Below are positions 60,604-64,000 of a stretch of 64,000 bases of DNA, piece after piece. The notes under the pieces are model-generated. The model worked only from the letters and a program-made list of their open reading frames with translations. It ran no database searches and was not told the DNA's origin. A program made the position numbers and the translations under genes. Each line of letters opens with the position of its first letter. Position 1 is the first letter of the stretch. This DNA comes from Methanocorpusculum vombati (lineage in GTDB: Archaea > Halobacteriota > Methanomicrobia > Methanomicrobiales > Methanocorpusculaceae): positions 62,001 through 126,000 of the forward strand of contig NZ_JAPTGC010000002.1 in NCBI RefSeq assembly GCF_026891935.1, given 5' to 3'.

Positions 60604-61347
60604 GTGTTAGACAGAATGGATCATCCTGTACTTACCGTGGTAATCCCGGTCTATAATGACGCGGCGGCTCTCCGGGCTGCGGTGCCCGCATCGGTGGAAG
60701 TACTGGAAGGTCTCGGGCTGCCCTTTGAACTGATCCTCTGTGAGGATGCAAGTACCGACGGCAGCCGGGAAACAGCAGCAGCGTTCGCCGCATCCGACGA
60801 CCGGATCCGGGTCAACCACAGCGATGTACGGCGGGGAAAGGGCGGTGCCCTTTCCGATGCGCTCGCGGCATCGCATGGGGATATCTTCTGTTTTTACGAT
60901 GTGGATCTCTCGACGGATCTTGCAAACCTGCCAACACTTCTTGAAAAAATTCAGGCAGGAGCGGACATTGTTGTCGGGTCCCGGTTCCTTGCGCAAAGTA
61001 CAGTGCTGCGCTCTGGCGACCGCGAAGCAACCAGTGTCGGGTTCAACCGGCTGGTGCGGATGCTTCTTGGAAGCAGTATCCGCGATCACCAGTGCGGATT
61101 CAAAGCGTTTCGCCGTGAACGGCTGGTGAAACTGATGCCGTACGTGCAGGCGCGCGGATGGACCTGGGATACCGAGGTGCTCGCACTTGCGCAAAGATGC
61201 GGGCTTACAATTGAGGAGATTCCGATCACCTGGACACAGGGCGAAAAAACGAACGTGCGAACCCGCGACATCTTTTCGATGGGCTGGTCGGTGCTGCAGC
61301 TTGCCTGGCGGATACGCATTGCGGGCCGGTACCCGAAGGACATCTGA
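60604..61347 (+). CDS. Family 2 glycosyltransferase (polyprenyl-phosphate hexose synthase-like)
   Basis: The 247-residue protein has VLTVVIPVYNDAAALRAAVP, LCEDASTDGSRETAAAF, FYDVDLSTDLANL and IRDHQCGFKAFRRERLVKLM. It is a clear paralogue of the GT2 gene at 56932 and probably makes a second lipid-linked sugar. The GTG at 60604 directly follows the DUF2298 stop; an ATG at 60616 is an alternative start. It ends the overlapping glycosylation operon. Confidence 0.86.
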   Translation: MLDRMDHPVLTVVIPVYNDAAALRAAVPASVEVLEGLGLPFELILCEDASTDGSRETAAAFAASDDRIRVNHSDVRRGKGGALSDALAASHGDIFCFYDVDLSTDLANLPTLLEKIQAGADIVVGSRFLAQSTVLRSGDREATSVGFNRLVRMLLGSSIRDHQCGFKAFRRERLVKLMPYVQARGWTWDTEVLALAQRCGLTIEEIPITWTQGEKTNVRTRDIFSMGWSVLQLAWRIRIAGRYPKDI

Positions 61348-61371
61348 TGCCGTATCCGGAGAAGATGTCCA

Positions 61372-61497
61372 AACCTTTATGCCAGACTCTCACCCATATA
61401 TAGAGTTACGCCAGCAACGGTCTGTTACCTTACCAGTAGAGCCGCTGATGAGCGATGACGGATGGTCTTTGAACCGTCCCGAGTGAAGTGAGTCATT
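61372..61497 (+). promoter_or_regulatory. Promoter and structured leader of the L7Ae operon
   Basis: AAACCTTTATGCC near 61373-61385 and CATATATAG at 61395-61403 are possible TATA elements. The leader contains the inverted repeat GACGG...CCGTC (about 61455-61476) and a CTGATGAGCGATGACGG stretch with box C-like sequence. L7Ae proteins bind kink-turn RNA, so autoregulation is possible, but no canonical kink-turn could be drawn with confidence. Confidence 0.4.
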
Positions 61498-61866
61498 ATG
61501 GCAAAGATTTACCAGATGTTTGAAGTCCCTGAAGAACTTCAGAACAAAGCACTTGAAGCTCTTGAGCTTGCACGTGACACCGGAAAGATTAAGAAAGGCG
61601 CAAACGAGGCAACCAAGGCCGTTGAGCGCGGAACCGCAGCTCTCGTCCTGATTGGTGCTGATGTTGCACCCGAAGAGATCGTTATGCACATTCCGGGACT
61701 CGCAGACGAAAAAGAGATTCCGTTCGTTTTTATTAACAAGCAGGCAGACATCGGTGCTGCATGCGGCCTTGACGTCGGCTGCACTGCTGTTGCAATTGTT
61801 AAAGTCGGCAAAGGCAAGGAGATCGTTGAGGACCTTGCAGGCCAGATTAAGGCACTCAGAGGATAA
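61498..61866 (+). CDS. rpl7ae: 50S ribosomal protein L7Ae
   Basis: The 122-residue protein, [20 protein letters not shown] with [20 protein letters not shown] and [20 protein letters not shown], is archaeal L7Ae. It binds kink-turns in 23S rRNA, box C/D and H/ACA guide RNAs and RNase P RNA. It is followed after 5 bases by S28e and starts the typical L7Ae-S28e-L24e-Ndk operon. Confidence 0.97.
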   Translation: MAKIYQMFEVPEELQNKALEALELARDTGKIKKGANEATKAVERGTAALVLIGADVAPEEIVMHIPGLADEKEIPFVFINKQADIGAACGLDVGCTAVAIVKVGKGKEIVEDLAGQIKALRG

Positions 61867-61871
61867 ATACC

Positions 61872-62081
61872 ATGCCTGATGATGCAACGCCAGCAGAAGT
61901 CATTGAGGTTATCGGCCTTACGGGTATGCACGGAGAGGCATCCCAGATTAAATGCCGTGTCCTTGACGGCCCGAACAAGGGGCGGATTATCACCCGGAAT
62001 ACCTTCGGTCCGATCCGTGAGGGTGACATCCTGATGCTCCTTGAAACAGAACGTGAAGCAAAGAAGCTCTCAAGACGGTGA
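61872..62081 (+). CDS. rps28e: 30S ribosomal protein S28e
   Basis: The 69-residue protein has [20 protein letters not shown] and [20 protein letters not shown], matching S28e, an OB-fold small-subunit protein. It lies between L7Ae and L24e in the conserved order. Confidence 0.97.
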   Translation: MPDDATPAEVIEVIGLTGMHGEASQIKCRVLDGPNKGRIITRNTFGPIREGDILMLLETEREAKKLSRR

Positions 62082-62088
62082 GTAAGAA

Positions 62089-62280
62089 ATGGTTGATATC
62101 TATACCTGCAGCTACTGCGGCAAACAGCTTGAGCCGGGAACCGGCAAACTGTTCGTCAGAAAGGACGGCGCAGTCTTCTACTTCTGCTCCTCCAAGTGTC
62201 AGAGCAACTACAAACTCGGTCGTATCCCGCGCCGCGTTGCCTGGACGGCAGCCGGACGCAAGGCACGCGGCAAGGAGTAA
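62089..62280 (+). CDS. rpl24e: 50S ribosomal protein L24e
   Basis: The 63-residue protein has the L24e zinc site: [15 protein letters not shown] and [20 protein letters not shown]. It lies 7 bases after S28e and 5 bases before Ndk. Confidence 0.97.
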   Translation: MVDIYTCSYCGKQLEPGTGKLFVRKDGAVFYFCSSKCQSNYKLGRIPRRVAWTAAGRKARGKE

Positions 62281-62285
62281 ATCCA

Positions 62286-62735
62286 ATGGAACGCACCTTT
62301 GTGATGATCAAGCCGGACGGCGTTCAGCGTGGTCTGGTCGGTGAGATCCTTTCCCGTTTCGAGAAGAAGGGATTCAAGATCGTCGCCGCAAAGTTTGGCG
62401 TGCTTCCGGAAGCAGTTGTAGACAAGCACTACGAGGAACACCTCGCAAAGCCGTTTTACCCGGGAATGAAGGCATACATCACCTCCGGACCCGTGCTCCG
62501 CTTTGTCCTTGAGGGCGACAACGTTATTGCAACGGTCCGCAAGATGAACGGGGCAACCAACCCGGCAGAGGCAGCACCCGGCACCGTCCGCGGTGACTAT
62601 GCTCTCTCAATCGGGAAGAATGTGATTCACGCATCCGATGCACCCGAAAGTGCAGCACGCGAGATTACCATTCACTTTACCGATGCAGAGATCGTTTCGT
62701 ACGAGAAGATCGACGAGACGCAGCTCTACGAGTAA
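62286..62735 (+). CDS. ndk: Nucleoside diphosphate kinase
   Basis: The 149-residue enzyme begins [20 protein letters not shown] and has the catalytic His in [16 protein letters not shown], with [19 protein letters not shown] before it. It transfers the gamma phosphate between nucleoside triphosphates. The frame extends to 62196, but the ATG at 62286 gives the usual N-terminus and does not overlap L24e. It ends the operon before a hairpin terminator. Confidence 0.97.
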   Translation: MERTFVMIKPDGVQRGLVGEILSRFEKKGFKIVAAKFGVLPEAVVDKHYEEHLAKPFYPGMKAYITSGPVLRFVLEGDNVIATVRKMNGATNPAEAAPGTVRGDYALSIGKNVIHASDAPESAAREITIHFTDAEIVSYEKIDETQLYE

Positions 62736-62740
62736 AGCAG

Positions 62741-62770
62741 CCGGATTGTATCCGGAATTATTCTTTTTTT
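62741..62770 (+). terminator. Hairpin plus T-tract terminator after ndk
   Basis: CCGGAT-TGT-ATCCGG at 62741-62755 is followed by a T7 tract at 62764-62770. It is 6 bases beyond the ndk stop codon and would end the ribosomal operon transcript. Confidence 0.7.
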
Positions 62771-62896
62771 ACTCAAGTCTTCTTTCATTGCCTCTGAAAA
62801 ATCTCCCCTCTACTTGGCATCCTCTTTGGGTATGGGCGAATGAGAAATGAACAGAGAGCCGGACTGTATAACCCCTGTAAAAAAAGTTCCGGGGAA

Positions 62897-64000
62897 TTAC
62901 TTCCTCAGATAATCGTATGCCGACAGCAGCGCCTTTACGCCTTCGCCAACGGAGGATGCGATCTGCTTTGCGGCAACCGACGTAGAATCCCCCGCAGCAA
63001 AAAACCCGGGAACATCAGTCTTACAGTCAATATCCACAAGGATCTCCTTCTCCGCATTCATCGGGACAAAACCCTCAAACATTGCCGTATTCGGATCAAG
63101 ACCAACACCGAGGAATACCCCGTCCACCTTCAGCTTCTTCTCAGGAGAAGACTTCAGAATACTACTGAGGAATCCTTTCTTCTGCTCCGGTTCTGCATCA
63201 ACCGGCATCATCTTGACATACTCAAGCATCGTACCGCCGCCGAACTCGGTAATGGTGAATCCGGTATGGAACGTAACGTTCTGCATCTCCGTCAGCCGTC
63301 CGATGAGAACCGCATCCGCATCCAGCGGGGTTGCAGAGATCACATGCACCTGTGCCGCAATCCCTGCCATCTCAATTGCCATATCCATCGCCGTATTACC
63401 GCCGCCGAGAACTGCAACCGTCTTCCCCTTGTACATCGGGCCGTCACAGGTCGTACAGACGGCAATGCCTTTGCCCAGATACTCTGCCTCTCCCGGTGCC
63501 CCGGAAAGGCGCGGGGACCTGCCGGTTGCAGCAATAACCGCCTTTGCGGTGTACTCCTTCTCAGAAAGTGTCGTGATACTGAATCTGTCGTCCTTGACAA
63601 CAATTGCCATCCCAACATCCTCAGCAATCACCGCCCCCGCATCACGGGCATGCTGGGCAAACTTCTGCATCAGATCATCACCCGGAATATCGGGGAATCC
63701 CGGATAATTCTCAACCGAACTGCTCTTGGTGGCCATACCGCCCACCGCCCCCCCGATAACGAGGGTTTCCAGGCCCTTGCGGCCGGCATACATTGCGGCC
63801 GACAGTCCGGCAGCACCGGAACCGATAATGATCAACTCGTGATCCTTGGGAATATCCTTCGTCTCGTCCGCAGGTGAGGGAGCATCCAGCAGCATCGCAA
63901 CCTTCATCAGATCATCACCGATGACAATCTGACCGTCGATGATCGTTACCGGAACACCACGCTGGCCGGTCAGCTCGATCATTTTGTTTGCCGCTGCCTC
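62897..64000 (-). CDS. Glutaredoxin-thioredoxin reductase fusion, N-terminus cut by the right edge
   Basis: At least 367 residues are visible. EAAANKMIELTGQRGVPVTI at the window edge is the C-terminal half of a glutaredoxin-like domain. The thioredoxin reductase-like flavoprotein follows: IIGSGAAGLSAAMYAGRKGL for FAD, AVCTTCDGPMYKGKTVAVLG with the redox CxxC (written CTTC), and GGGNTAMDMAIEMAG for NAD(P)H. It ends with GFFAAGDSTSVAAKQIASSV. An ATG at 63982 lies within the glutaredoxin part and is probably not the start. It should reduce disulfides through its own attached glutaredoxin domain. Confidence 0.9.
   Translation of the reverse strand, partial: EAAANKMIELTGQRGVPVTIIDGQIVIGDDLMKVAMLLDAPSPADETKDIPKDHELIIIGSGAAGLSAAMYAGRKGLETLVIGGAVGGMATKSSSVENYPGFPDIPGDDLMQKFAQHARDAGAVIAEDVGMAIVVKDDRFSITTLSEKEYTAKAVIAATGRSPRLSGAPGEAEYLGKGIAVCTTCDGPMYKGKTVAVLGGGNTAMDMAIEMAGIAAQVHVISATPLDADAVLIGRLTEMQNVTFHTGFTITEFGGGTMLEYVKMMPVDAEPEQKKGFLSSILKSSPEKKLKVDGVFLGVGLDPNTAMFEGFVPMNAEKEILVDIDCKTDVPGFFAAGDSTSVAAKQIASSVGEGVKALLSAYDYLRK

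Noticed and set aside
62840-63877. 345-codon plus-strand frame
   Set aside because: It is antisense to the thioredoxin reductase gene, is Arg/Cys/His-rich and has no domain.
1-64000. tRNA, rRNA, 7S RNA or RNase P RNA genes
   Set aside because: I looked for cloverleaf-like and conserved RNA segments near srp54, rnp4 and in gaps, but found none I could support. A covariance-model search would be decisive.

Overview
The window looks like a chromosomal segment of a methanogenic archaeon of the order Methanomicrobiales, probably Methanocorpusculum or a close relative. This is an inference from gene content: archaeal ribosomal proteins (L7Ae, S28e, L24e, L31e, L39e, L18Ae, S19e), eIF6, prefoldin alpha, PDCD5, SRP54/FtsY, proteasome beta, the KH/beta-CASP nuclease FttA, the RNase P protein Rnp4, a CetZ-like tubulin, and bacterial-type exonuclease VII of the kind some Methanomicrobia carry. 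No rRNA, tRNA or CRISPR array was recognised.

Layout. (1) 1-10,030 is an AT-rich, mosaic surface-polysaccharide island: methyltransferase, a decayed IS481-type element, LicD, three glycosyltransferases, and the GDP-mannose to GDP-fucose route (ManC, Gmd, Fcl). (2) From about 10,050 to 23,720 base composition moves to normal core DNA: nitrilase-fold amidase, FttA, proteasome beta, a CNNM/CorC-type membrane protein, a sugar isomerase-like protein, XseA/XseB, two conserved archaeal unknowns, an operon of two phenylacetate-CoA ligase-like enzymes plus two ACT proteins, and an 8-oxoguanine glycosylase. (3) 23,970-28,390 holds a tandem solute-binding lipoprotein with a multi-Cache protein, a long hairpin, and a ribbon-helix-helix regulator. 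(4) 28,416-37,015 is the conserved archaeal translation/secretion cluster, interrupted by an oppositely oriented clostripain-type protease.

(5) 37,164-48,240 is the most unusual part. It is a tandem array of genes for large extracytoplasmic multi-Cache proteins, most followed directly by a gene for a small single-pass, type IV pilin-like protein. Four full Cache genes, one internally deleted Cache relic and four pilin-like genes lie here, and a fifth Cache gene lies at 25.5-27.3 kb. Between two of the pairs is a decayed duplicate of rnp4, purN and a piece of rnhB, whose intact copies flank the array. The array therefore appears to have grown by segmental duplication. No kinase, methyl-accepting or permease domain is encoded beside these ligand-binding proteins, so how they signal, if they do, is open.

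(6) 48,361-55,566 returns to core genes: Rnp4, PurN, a DMT-family transporter, a site-2 protease, RNase HII, a TrkA-like protein, and a CetZ-like gene followed by a secreted coiled-coil membrane protein. (7) 55,688-61,347 is a tightly overlapping glycosylation operon: FAD protein, GT2, flippase-like protein, DUF2298 membrane protein, GT2. (8) 61,498-62,735 is the L7Ae-S28e-L24e-Ndk operon, followed on the other strand by a glutaredoxin-thioredoxin reductase fusion that runs off the right edge.
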